The position numbers and the translations under genes are program-made. 55,440 nucleotides of DNA from Lachnospiraceae bacterium. GTDB lineage: Bacteria > Bacillota > Clostridia > Lachnospirales > Lachnospiraceae. Location of the stretch: contig JAISGP010000014.1 in the NCBI GenBank assembly GCA_031263035.1, positions 1-55,440 on the forward strand. The letters run 5' to 3'. The notes beneath the pieces were generated by a model. It was not told the origin of the DNA, did no database searches, and worked only from the letters and a program-made list of their open reading frames with translations. How positions within the stretch are numbered: position 1 is the first letter of the stretch; the number at the start of each line of letters is the position of its first letter. This document shows, one piece after another, positions 17,051 through 24,947 of the stretch.

Positions 17051-18433
17051 ATGGCACAACTTTGGGGTGGAAGATTTGAAAAGGAAACAGATAAGCTTGT
17101 ATATGATTTTAACGCATCTATAGGTTTTGACAAAAGAATGTATAAGCAAGATATTGAAGGAAGTTTAGCTCATGTTAAAATGCTTGGAAAATGTAAGATT
17201 TTAACAGAAGAAGAAATGAATAATATTATTTCTGGTTTAAATGGTATATTAACAGATATTGAAGCCGGAAAACTTGAAATCACTTCTGAATATGAAGATA
17301 TACATAGTTTTGTTGAGGCTATTCTTACAGAAAGAATTGGTGATGATGGTAAAAAACTTCATACAGGTAGAAGTAGAAATGATCAAGTGGCTACAGACAC
17401 TAAGCTATATACTAGATATGAGATAGAAGAAATTAAAATCAGAATAAAACATTTATTAGAAGTATTAGTTAATATTATTTCTGCAAATATGGAAACATAT
17501 ATGCCTGGTTTTACTCATTTGCAAAAAGCTCAACCGGTTACTTTATCTCATCATATGTCAGCTTACTATGAAATGTTTTATAGAGATTATATGCGACTTT
17601 CTAGTATTCTTGAAAGAATGGATACTTGTCCTTTAGGCAGCGGTGCTCTTGCGGGTACAACTTATCCTTTAGACAGACAATATTCTGCAGAACTGTTAGG
17701 TTTTAAAGGTCCTACTTTAAATAGTATGGATGGAGTTTCTGATAGAGATTATATTATTGAAGTATTATCAGCAATTTCAACAATAATGATTCATTTAAGC
17801 AGATTTTCAGAAGAAATTATTTTATGGAACTCAAATGAATATAGATTTGTAACTATAGATGATGGTTACAGTACCGGTAGTAGTATTATGCCACAAAAGA
17901 AAAATCCTGATATTGCCGAATTAGTAAGGGGTAAATCCGGTAGGGTTATTGGAGATAATATTGGATTTCTTGTTACTATGAAGGGATTACCTTTAGCCTA
18001 TAATAAAGATATGCAAGAGGATAAGGAAGGAGTTTTTGATGCCATTGATACTGTTAAAAGTTGTTTGACTTTATTTGCAGGAATGATGGATACAATAACT
18101 TTTAATAAAAGTATTATGGAAGAAAGTGCTAAGGCTGGATATACTAATGCTACTGATGTAGCAGATTACTTAGTTCTTAAGGGTATTCCATTTAGAGATG
18201 CTCATAGTATTGTAGGGAAGCTTGTTTTAATTTGTGATAAGGAAAAGATTTCTTTAGATCAACTTCCTTTAGATGAATATAAGTCATTATGTGATGCTTT
18301 CGATGAGGATATTTATGAAGCGATTTCCATGAAAACTATAGTAGATAAGAGAAAAACTATAGGTGGTCCAAGTAAGGATGCTATGAAGCAGGTTTTGGAA
18401 ATATATGAAAAACAGTTGAAGGACTTAAAGTAA
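17051..18433 (+). CDS. argH: Argininosuccinate lyase
   Basis: Cleaves argininosuccinate to arginine and fumarate, the final arginine step. The protein (460 residues) starts MAQLWGGRFEKETDKLV, has HTGRSRNDQVATD, the HLQKAQPVTLSHH stretch with the catalytic His, and the superfamily signature GSSIMPQKKNPD with the catalytic Ser. The ATG at 17051 has GGAGG at -9; an in-frame TTG is 12 bases further up. argG is not in the window, and no arginine-box-like repeats were recognised upstream. Confidence 0.96.
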   Translation: MAQLWGGRFEKETDKLVYDFNASIGFDKRMYKQDIEGSLAHVKMLGKCKILTEEEMNNIISGLNGILTDIEAGKLEITSEYEDIHSFVEAILTERIGDDGKKLHTGRSRNDQVATDTKLYTRYEIEEIKIRIKHLLEVLVNIISANMETYMPGFTHLQKAQPVTLSHHMSAYYEMFYRDYMRLSSILERMDTCPLGSGALAGTTYPLDRQYSAELLGFKGPTLNSMDGVSDRDYIIEVLSAISTIMIHLSRFSEEIILWNSNEYRFVTIDDGYSTGSSIMPQKKNPDIAELVRGKSGRVIGDNIGFLVTMKGLPLAYNKDMQEDKEGVFDAIDTVKSCLTLFAGMMDTITFNKSIMEESAKAGYTNATDVADYLVLKGIPFRDAHSIVGKLVLICDKEKISLDQLPLDEYKSLCDAFDEDIYEAISMKTIVDKRKTIGGPSKDAMKQVLEIYEKQLKDLK

Positions 18434-18669
18434 TATTGCAAATAAGAAAAATAACATTTTATAATTTTACACATTAGATTTAGTACAAATAATAGTATAC
18501 AATACAAATTAATAAGTATTTATTATTCAAGAATTAAAAAGTTGAATTATATTTTTGAAATTAAAAAAATTAATTATTTAGTTACTTAATAAAAATAGTT
18601 TTTTAGAGATTAGCAATATAATTAAAAAGTAAAAATATAATTGTATTGTTAAATGATAAGGGGAAAAAT

Positions 18670-19755
18670 ATGGAGAAGAAAATTAAAGTAGGTATTTTAG
18701 GGGCAACAGGAATGGTTGGACAGAGATTTATCTCTCTTTTAAATAATCATCCATGGTTTCAGATTGTGACACTTGCAGCAAGTCCAAGATCAGCAGGTAA
18801 AAGATATGAGGATGCAGTAGGAGATAGATGGAGAATTGAAGTTCCTATGCCAAAGGAAGTAAAAGACATGATTGTCCATGATGTTATGGATGTGGAAGGC
18901 GTTGCAAATACAGTAGATATGGTTTTTTCAGCTGTTGATATGTCTAAAGATGAGATTAAAGCAATTGAAGAAGAATATGCTAAAACTGAAACACCTGTTG
19001 TATCTAATAACAGTGCTCATAGATGGACAGAAGATGTTCCAATGGTGGTTCCAGAGATTAATCCTGAACATTTTGATATTATTAAAGACCAAAGGAAGAG
19101 ACTTGGAACAGAAAAAGGATTTATTGCAGTTAAGCCTAATTGCTCAATCCAAAGTTATGTACCGGCTCTTGCAGCTTGGAGAAAATTTAAGCCTAGTCAA
19201 GTAGTTGTAAGTACCTACCAAGCTATTTCAGGTGCAGGAAAAACTTTTAAAGATTGGCCAGAAATGGTAGAGAATATAATTCCATATATTGGCGGAGAAG
19301 AAGAAAAAAGCGAAAAAGAGCCATTAAAAGTACTTGGTACTTATGAAGATGGACAAATAAAATTAGCTAAAGAACCTTGGATAACATGTCAATGTATAAG
19401 AGTTCCTATCGTTAATGGACATACAGCAACTTGCTTTATTAATTTTCAAGAGAAGGTTAGTAAGGAAGAGCTTATTAAGGCTTTAGTTGAGTATAAAGGT
19501 TTTCCGCAAGAGGCAGATCTTCCATCTGCACCTAAACAGTTTATTCAATATATGGAAGAGGATAATAGACCTCAAGTTAAATTAGATGTAGATTTTGAAA
19601 ATGGTATGGGTGTTTCTATTGGACGTTTAAGAGAAGATTCAATGTTTGATTTTAAATTCGTTGGATTATCTCATAATACAAAAAGAGGTGCTGCCGGTGG
19701 AGCAGTTCTTTGTGCCGAAGCGTTAGTTGAAAAGGGATATATCACCAGCAAATAA
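18670..19755 (+). CDS. asd: Aspartate-semialdehyde dehydrogenase
   Basis: Reduces aspartyl phosphate to aspartate semialdehyde, the branch point to lysine/DAP, threonine and methionine. The protein (361 residues) begins KIKVGILGATGMVGQRF with the NADP-binding glycine motif and has the catalytic Cys in KPNCSIQSY and His in PIVNGHTATCFI. Pattern and length match the archaeal/fungal-type Asd found in many clostridia rather than the short E. coli type. The ATG at 18670 follows AAGGGGAAA. The 236-base upstream spacer is very AT-rich; no lysine riboswitch or T-box was seen in it. Confidence 0.93.
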   Translation: MEKKIKVGILGATGMVGQRFISLLNNHPWFQIVTLAASPRSAGKRYEDAVGDRWRIEVPMPKEVKDMIVHDVMDVEGVANTVDMVFSAVDMSKDEIKAIEEEYAKTETPVVSNNSAHRWTEDVPMVVPEINPEHFDIIKDQRKRLGTEKGFIAVKPNCSIQSYVPALAAWRKFKPSQVVVSTYQAISGAGKTFKDWPEMVENIIPYIGGEEEKSEKEPLKVLGTYEDGQIKLAKEPWITCQCIRVPIVNGHTATCFINFQEKVSKEELIKALVEYKGFPQEADLPSAPKQFIQYMEEDNRPQVKLDVDFENGMGVSIGRLREDSMFDFKFVGLSHNTKRGAAGGAVLCAEALVEKGYITSK

Positions 19756-19927
19756 TTTAATTTGCTTGCTTCTCAATATTTTAATTATATATAGTTTTGA
19801 TATGTATCATATAATAAATACAAATTTGAATTATAATATTCTAGATTATTTTGATTATAACTTATTACTACAAATACATTGTAGCAATATAAATTTTTTA
19901 ATTTATTTAAAGGTAATAAAAACATTT

Positions 19928-21928
19928 ATGGGTAAATCCTTATTTATAGCAGAAAAGCCAAGTGTTGCTAAAGAATTTGCGAAGGCTTTAAAATTAAATA
20001 CAAGACAAAGTGATGGTTATCTGGAAAGTGATGATGCAGTGGTTACTTGGTGTGTTGGACATCTTGTAACTATGAGCTATCCGGATAAGTATGACGAAAA
20101 ATTTAAAAGGTGGAGTATGGATACTCTACCTTTTATTCCGGATACGTTTCTTTATGAAGTTATACCTGCAGTAAAAAAACAGTTTAACATTGTAAAAGGT
20201 CTTTTAAATAGAAAAGATGTTGAGACTATTTATGTATGTACTGACTCGGGACGTGAGGGAGAGTATATTTATCGTTTGGTTGCCGCCGAAGCCGGAGTTC
20301 ATGATAAAAAGGAAAAGCGTGTTTGGATTGATTCTCAGACAGAAGAGGAAATCATTAAAGGCATTAAAAATGCTAAAGATATTGCTGAATACGATAATCT
20401 TGCAGCTTCAGCTTATTTGCGAGCAAAGGAAGATTATCTTATGGGTATAAATTTCTCCCGTGTACTAACTTTAAAATATGGATATGACATAAAAAAATAT
20501 TTAAATGCGGATAAAAGCGTTATTTCTGTAGGAAGAGTTATGACCTGTGTTCTTGGCATGATTGTAAGACGAGAAAGAGAAATTAGAAATTTTGTTGAAA
20601 CTAATTTTTACAGAGTTATTGCAAATATTACTGATAATAATCTAATCTCATTTGAAGGTGAATGGAGAGTAACTGAAGATTCCCAATATTTTAATAGCCC
20701 AGTTTTATATAAGGAAAATGGCTTTAAAAAAGAAGAAACTGCTAAAGAATTAATTGAATTTTTACAAGATGAAACGCCAATTACTATTGAAGTAAAATCA
20801 ATAAATAAGAAAACTGAAAAGCAAAATCCACCATTATTATATAATTTGGCAGAATTACAAAATGAATGTTCAAAAAGATTAAAGATTAGCCCTGATGAAA
20901 CTTTAAAAATTGCCCAAGAATTATATGAGAAAAAGTTAACTACTTACCCAAGAACTGATGCAAGGGTACTTTCTACGGCAGTTTCTAAGGAAATATCTAA
21001 GAATTTAAATGGATTAATGAAATATCCAGTTGCAGTGCCTTATATGGATCATATTTTGCAATCAGGATCTTATAAAAATCTTGCTAAAACAAGATATGTA
21101 AATGACAGTGCTATTACTGACCATTATGCTATAATTCCTACCGGTCAGGGATTATCAAGTTTAAATTCCTTAAAACCACAAATTAAATTTGTTTATGAAA
21201 TGATAGTAAGAAGATTTTTATCAATAATGTATCCTCCGGCAATTTATAAAAAGATTTCAATTGTTGCTGAAAGAAAAAAAGAAAGCTTTTTTTCTAACTT
21301 TAAAATATTAACTGAAGAAGGTTATCGAAAAGTATTATTTCCTAAGGATAGTAACGATAAGGATACAGATAAAAGCGATGAAGAGGATATACCTGCAGAT
21401 GATAAATTATTTGCAGAAATAAATAAATTAAAATCCGGCAGTAAACTTAATGTAAGTGAATTTACTATTAAAGAGGGAAAAACTTCACCGCCTAAAAGAT
21501 ATAATTCAGGCTCCCTTATTCTGGCAATGGAAAATGCCGGTCAACTTATTGAAGATGAAGAACTACGTGCTCAAATTAAAGGAAGTGGGATAGGTACATC
21601 TGCTACAAGAGCAGAAATAATAAAGAAACTAGTTACTATTAAATATTTAAAAATTGCAAATAAAACCCAGATAGTAACTCCTACATTAAAAGGTGAAATG
21701 ATTTTTGATGTAGTGGAAGCTTCCATGTCTTCGCTATTAAATCCTGAACTTACTGCATCTTGGGAAAAAGGACTAACCTACGTAGCAGAAGGGAATATTT
21801 CTGAAGAGGAATATATGACTAAACTTGATGATTATATTGTTAGGCGAACAAATGCAGTTAAACAAAATAACTATTCAAATAATTTAAGATATAAATTTAA
21901 TGAAAGTGCTAAATATTATAAGAAGTAA
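19928..21928 (+). CDS. topB: DNA topoisomerase III (type IA)
   Basis: Type IA topoisomerase that decatenates and relaxes DNA. The start is placed at ATG 19928 (MGKSLFIAEKPSVAKEF), as the family begins here; the open frame upstream runs back into asd and looks non-coding. The TOPRIM motif is TDSGREGE (residues 106-113) and the catalytic Tyr is Y340 in LTTYPRTDARVLS. The protein is 666 residues and lacks an obvious C-terminal zinc ribbon. Ribosome site AAAGGT lies some 12 bases upstream. It follows asd by 172 bases. Confidence 0.92.
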   Translation: MGKSLFIAEKPSVAKEFAKALKLNTRQSDGYLESDDAVVTWCVGHLVTMSYPDKYDEKFKRWSMDTLPFIPDTFLYEVIPAVKKQFNIVKGLLNRKDVETIYVCTDSGREGEYIYRLVAAEAGVHDKKEKRVWIDSQTEEEIIKGIKNAKDIAEYDNLAASAYLRAKEDYLMGINFSRVLTLKYGYDIKKYLNADKSVISVGRVMTCVLGMIVRREREIRNFVETNFYRVIANITDNNLISFEGEWRVTEDSQYFNSPVLYKENGFKKEETAKELIEFLQDETPITIEVKSINKKTEKQNPPLLYNLAELQNECSKRLKISPDETLKIAQELYEKKLTTYPRTDARVLSTAVSKEISKNLNGLMKYPVAVPYMDHILQSGSYKNLAKTRYVNDSAITDHYAIIPTGQGLSSLNSLKPQIKFVYEMIVRRFLSIMYPPAIYKKISIVAERKKESFFSNFKILTEEGYRKVLFPKDSNDKDTDKSDEEDIPADDKLFAEINKLKSGSKLNVSEFTIKEGKTSPPKRYNSGSLILAMENAGQLIEDEELRAQIKGSGIGTSATRAEIIKKLVTIKYLKIANKTQIVTPTLKGEMIFDVVEASMSSLLNPELTASWEKGLTYVAEGNISEEEYMTKLDDYIVRRTNAVKQNNYSNNLRYKFNESAKYYKK

Positions 21929-22074
21929 AAATCACCTATACATATTTGGGTTAACAAGCATATTATATATATTAGATTTATCAAAAGATTGAAAATAGTT
22001 TTATACCATTAAACTAAATAACATGAAATATAGTATTCAAATATAAAAATTGTGAAAACGATGGGAGATATAAC

Positions 22075-22740
22075 ATGTCAAATATTAAAATAACAGATTT
22101 ATACAATTTAGATGAAACTATGGCAAAGCCATTACTTGAAACATTAGTTTATCCATGGGAAGCACTTCCTCTTATTAATACATTTATTTTAGATTTAGGT
22201 GAAGCCTTAGATAAGGAAAAGTATGAAAAACGAGGAGATAATATTTGGATTGCTAAATCTGCAAAGGTTTTTGATTCTGTTTATATTGATGGGCCGTGTA
22301 TTATTGGTGAAAATACTGAAATAAGACATTCAGCATTTTTACGTGGCAATATTATTGTTGGAAATAATGCAGTTGTAGGTAATTCAACAGAATTAAAAAA
22401 TGTAATCTTATTCAATAATGTTCAAGTACCACACTATAATTATGTGGGTGATAGTATTTTAGGGTATAAAGCTCATATGGGAGCAGGTTCAATTACTTCA
22501 AATGTAAAATCAGATAAAACTCTTGTAGTAGTTAAAAATGAAAATGAACTTATTGAAACAGGATTAAAAAAATTCGGTTCTATGGTTGGTGATGAAGTAG
22601 AAGTTGGCTGTGGAAGTATTTTAAATCCAGGAAGTGTTATAGGAAAAGGAACTAATATCTATCCCTTATCTAGTGTCCGAGGAGTAATTAAAGAAAACTC
22701 TATATATAAAAACCAAGGTGAGATAGTAGAAAGAAGATAG
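22075..22740 (+). CDS. Left-handed beta-helix transferase-like protein (GlmU C-domain related)
   Basis: A 221-residue protein with hexapeptide repeats forming a left-handed beta-helix: I-x-D-G-P-C-I-I-G at about residues 71-78, then GNIIVGNNAVVGNSTELKN, GYKAHMGAG, and VGDEVEVGCGSILNPGSVIGKG. It resembles the C-terminal acetyltransferase half of GlmU, without the N-terminal uridylyltransferase. GAGSITSNVK echoes the GlmU acyl-site region. Many Firmicutes annotate this as UDP-N-acetylglucosamine pyrophosphorylase-related; the substrate is not certain. A ribosome site GGGAG precedes it, and a terminator lies beyond. Confidence 0.8.
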   Translation: MSNIKITDLYNLDETMAKPLLETLVYPWEALPLINTFILDLGEALDKEKYEKRGDNIWIAKSAKVFDSVYIDGPCIIGENTEIRHSAFLRGNIIVGNNAVVGNSTELKNVILFNNVQVPHYNYVGDSILGYKAHMGAGSITSNVKSDKTLVVVKNENELIETGLKKFGSMVGDEVEVGCGSILNPGSVIGKGTNIYPLSSVRGVIKENSIYKNQGEIVERR

Positions 22741-22883
22741 AGTAAACTATAAAAACATGTTCTTATGGTTTAATAATAACCTAGAAAGTCTAGAGTAATT
22801 ATATTAGTTTTTAGAAGAAAAACAGTTTATCCAGAATAATTAAACATAAGAAGCTTTAAAATTTTATAATATTTATTAAATAT

Positions 22884-22928
22884 AATAGTCATTATTTACC
22901 AAGTATTCGTAAGTAATGACTATTTTTT
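22884..22928 (+). terminator. Terminator before the symporter gene
   Basis: AATAGTCATTA (22884-22894) and TAATGACTATT (22914-22924) form an 11-bp perfect stem followed by T6. It ends the beta-helix gene transcript and isolates the symporter promoter. Confidence 0.8.
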
Positions 22929-22978
22929 GTGTAATCCTATAAAGTTTGGTACAAATAATACAAAACACAGAAATTATC

Positions 22979-23007
22979 TTGACAAAGACTTGTATTTTCG
23001 TTAATAT
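22979..23007 (+). promoter_or_regulatory. Strong promoter of the symporter gene
   Basis: TTGACA (22979-22984), 17 bases, TAATAT (23002-23007). The start site is predicted near 23014, immediately before the GCACTTTAAA dyad. Confidence 0.75.
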
Positions 23008-23021
23008 ATCAAAATACTTTA

Positions 23022-23050
23022 GCACTTTAAACTTTAACACTTTAAAGTGC
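23022..23050. promoter_or_regulatory. Operator-like dyad at the symporter promoter
   Basis: GCACTTTAAA (23022-23031) and TTTAAAGTGC (23041-23050) form an inverted repeat with a 9-base centre that adds another ACTTTAA copy. Lying just downstream of the start site, it fits a repressor site; the regulator is unknown. Confidence 0.55.
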
Positions 23051-23139
23051 AAAGCTAAATTGATTTATAAAAAATAAATGAGTATTTTTAATTAAATCAA
23101 TTAAAAAAGAACAATTTTTTTAAGAAGGAGGACCTGAAT

Positions 23140-24666
23140 ATGGGTATTAAACTGTTACTGTTAATTATTTTCTTTGGAATTATGATAGGTGTTGGCCTTT
23201 ATTCAAGAGGTCACTCTAAAAGTGTTGAAGGTTTTGTTTTAGGTGGTAGAAACGTAGGACCATGGCTTACTGCATTTGCATATGGAACATCATATTTTTC
23301 AGCTGTAGTTTTTGTTGGATATGCAGGGCAATTTGGTTACAGATTTGGTATAGCTTCTACTTGGATTGGAATTGGAAATGCCTTTATTGGAAGTCTACTT
23401 GCTTGGGTTATATTGGGCAGACGAACTAAGGTTATGACTCAATTTTTAAATTCAAAAACTATGCCGGAGTTTTTTGAAAATCGTTTTAAAAGTGAAAATC
23501 TAAAAATATTATCAGCTATTATTATATTTGTATTTTTAATCCCATATACCGCATCGATTTACAACGGTTTATCTAGATTGTTTCAAATGGCATTTAATAT
23601 ACCATATACAGCCTGTGTAGTTGGTATGGCTGTGTTTACCGGTATTTATGTTATTCTAGGTGGATATATGGCAACAGCAATAAACGACTTTATTCAAGGT
23701 ATTATTATGTTAATTGGAATTGTATTAGTTGTTTTAGCTGTATTAAATGGACAAGGTGGATTTATTGAAGCTATTAGAAAAATGGCAGAAATACCTAGTG
23801 ATGTTCCTGTTACATTAGGACAAAAAGGAGCTTTTACATCCTTTTTTGGACCGGATCCTTTAAGTCTTTTGGGAGTTATTATACTTACTTCCCTTGGTAC
23901 TTGGGGATTACCCCAAATGATAGGAAAATTTTATGCAATAAAAGATGAAAAATCCATTAATACAGGTACAGTTATCTCAACAGTATTTGCAATTGTTGTT
24001 GCAGGAGGTAGTTATTTCTTAGGGGGATTTGGAAGATTATTTCAAGGAAAAGAAATACTTGGTGCAAATGGAGAAGTTATATATGACAGTATTATTCCAC
24101 ATATGCTTTCAAATCTACCTGATATTTTAATTGGAATAGTGGTGATATTAGTATTATCAGCATCAATGTCCACACTAGCATCTTTAGTTCTAACTTCTAG
24201 CTCTACGTTAACTTTAGATATTATTAAAAGTAAAATTGCAAAAAATTTAAGTGAAAAAAAACAAGTTTGGGTTATGCAAGTTTTGATAGTTGTATTTATT
24301 GTAATTTCTGTTGTATTAGCTCTTAATCCACCAGATTTTATTGCACAACTTATGGGAATATCTTGGGGAGCTCTTGCAGGAGCATTTTTAGCACCATTTT
24401 TATATGGATTATACTGGAAGGGCGTTACGAAAGCAGCTGTATTTGCAAGTTTTATTACAGGAGTAGGTATAACCGTTTTAAATATGTTTTTACATTTTAT
24501 TAAATCTCCAATAAATGCCGGAGCTATTGCAATGATAGCAGGTTTAGTAGTTGTTCCGGTTGTAAGTTTTATTTCACCTAAGTTAGATAAAGAATTTGTT
24601 GAAAGTATATTTTCAGTATTTGATGAAAAAGTTCTTATTTCAAAACGTAGATCAATTGATGAATAA
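23140..24666 (+). CDS. Sodium:solute symporter (SSS family, PutP-like)
   Basis: A 508-residue membrane carrier with about 13 membrane segments, in the sodium:solute symporter family that includes the proline carrier PutP. The N-terminus is IGVGLYSRGHSKSVEGFVLGGRNVGPWLTAFAYGTSYFSAV, which has the conserved GGR(N)x4WLTA and SxxFSAV residues of the sodium site. Further signatures are YMATAINDFIQG and the C-terminal LMGISWGALAGAFLAPF. The substrate is unresolved: proline, another amino acid or a carboxylate are all possible. It has its own promoter, dyad and terminator, so is separately regulated. The AAGGAGG ribosome site is strong. Confidence 0.88.
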   Translation: MGIKLLLLIIFFGIMIGVGLYSRGHSKSVEGFVLGGRNVGPWLTAFAYGTSYFSAVVFVGYAGQFGYRFGIASTWIGIGNAFIGSLLAWVILGRRTKVMTQFLNSKTMPEFFENRFKSENLKILSAIIIFVFLIPYTASIYNGLSRLFQMAFNIPYTACVVGMAVFTGIYVILGGYMATAINDFIQGIIMLIGIVLVVLAVLNGQGGFIEAIRKMAEIPSDVPVTLGQKGAFTSFFGPDPLSLLGVIILTSLGTWGLPQMIGKFYAIKDEKSINTGTVISTVFAIVVAGGSYFLGGFGRLFQGKEILGANGEVIYDSIIPHMLSNLPDILIGIVVILVLSASMSTLASLVLTSSSTLTLDIIKSKIAKNLSEKKQVWVMQVLIVVFIVISVVLALNPPDFIAQLMGISWGALAGAFLAPFLYGLYWKGVTKAAVFASFITGVGITVLNMFLHFIKSPINAGAIAMIAGLVVVPVVSFISPKLDKEFVESIFSVFDEKVLISKRRSIDE

Positions 24667-24671
24667 TATTT

Positions 24672-24700
24672 AAAAAAGCAGGGCAACCTGCTTTTTTGTT
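24672..24700 (+). terminator. Terminator of the symporter gene
   Basis: AAAAAGCAGG-GCAA-CCTGCTTTTT followed by TGTTTG; a strong intrinsic terminator. Confidence 0.88.
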
Positions 24701-24849
24701 TGAAAAACTTATGATAGTAATAAAATGCAACCATAATATATAGTTACATGTAATAAGGGTAAAATTCGGTATTAGTAAACAAAAAATTAAATAAAACAGA
24801 GCGTAATCTAAGAAATTTATACAAAATCCGTAAAAATGCGAAAATATCC

Positions 24850-24878
24850 TTGTTTTTTTATTGAAAGTTGTTTATTAT
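24850..24878 (+). promoter_or_regulatory. Promoter of leuA
   Basis: TTGTTT (24850-24855), 17 bases, TATTAT (24873-24878). The -10 box and spacer are the same as at ilvA and ilvN. No T-box or leader peptide rich in Leu codons was seen in the 70-base leader. Confidence 0.55.
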
Positions 24879-24884
24879 ATGAGT

Positions 24885-24920
24885 TAGTTAAAAAAAATCA
24901 ATTCAATTGATTTTTAACTA
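24885..24920. promoter_or_regulatory. Dyad at the leuA promoter
   Basis: Dyad ATCAATTCAATTGAT (24897-24911) is flanked by TAGTTA/TAACTA (with an A-bulge on the left). It sits right after the -10 box. It does not contain AGAGTGCACTCT. It could bind the fused LeuA-AraC protein itself or another regulator. Confidence 0.5.
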
Positions 24921-24947
24921 TAAGGGGTACGAGGAGGAAATATAATA

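Noticed and set aside
19727-19927. N-terminal extension of topB overlapping asd
   Set aside because: The first 67 codons are hydrophobic and AT-driven; the family start MGKSLFIAEKPS is at 19928.
24042-24734. Long minus-strand open frame (230 codons) opposite the symporter gene
   Set aside because: It is a shadow of the symporter frame: low-complexity Thr/Ile-rich protein, no ribosome site, and the plus frame has a clear family match.
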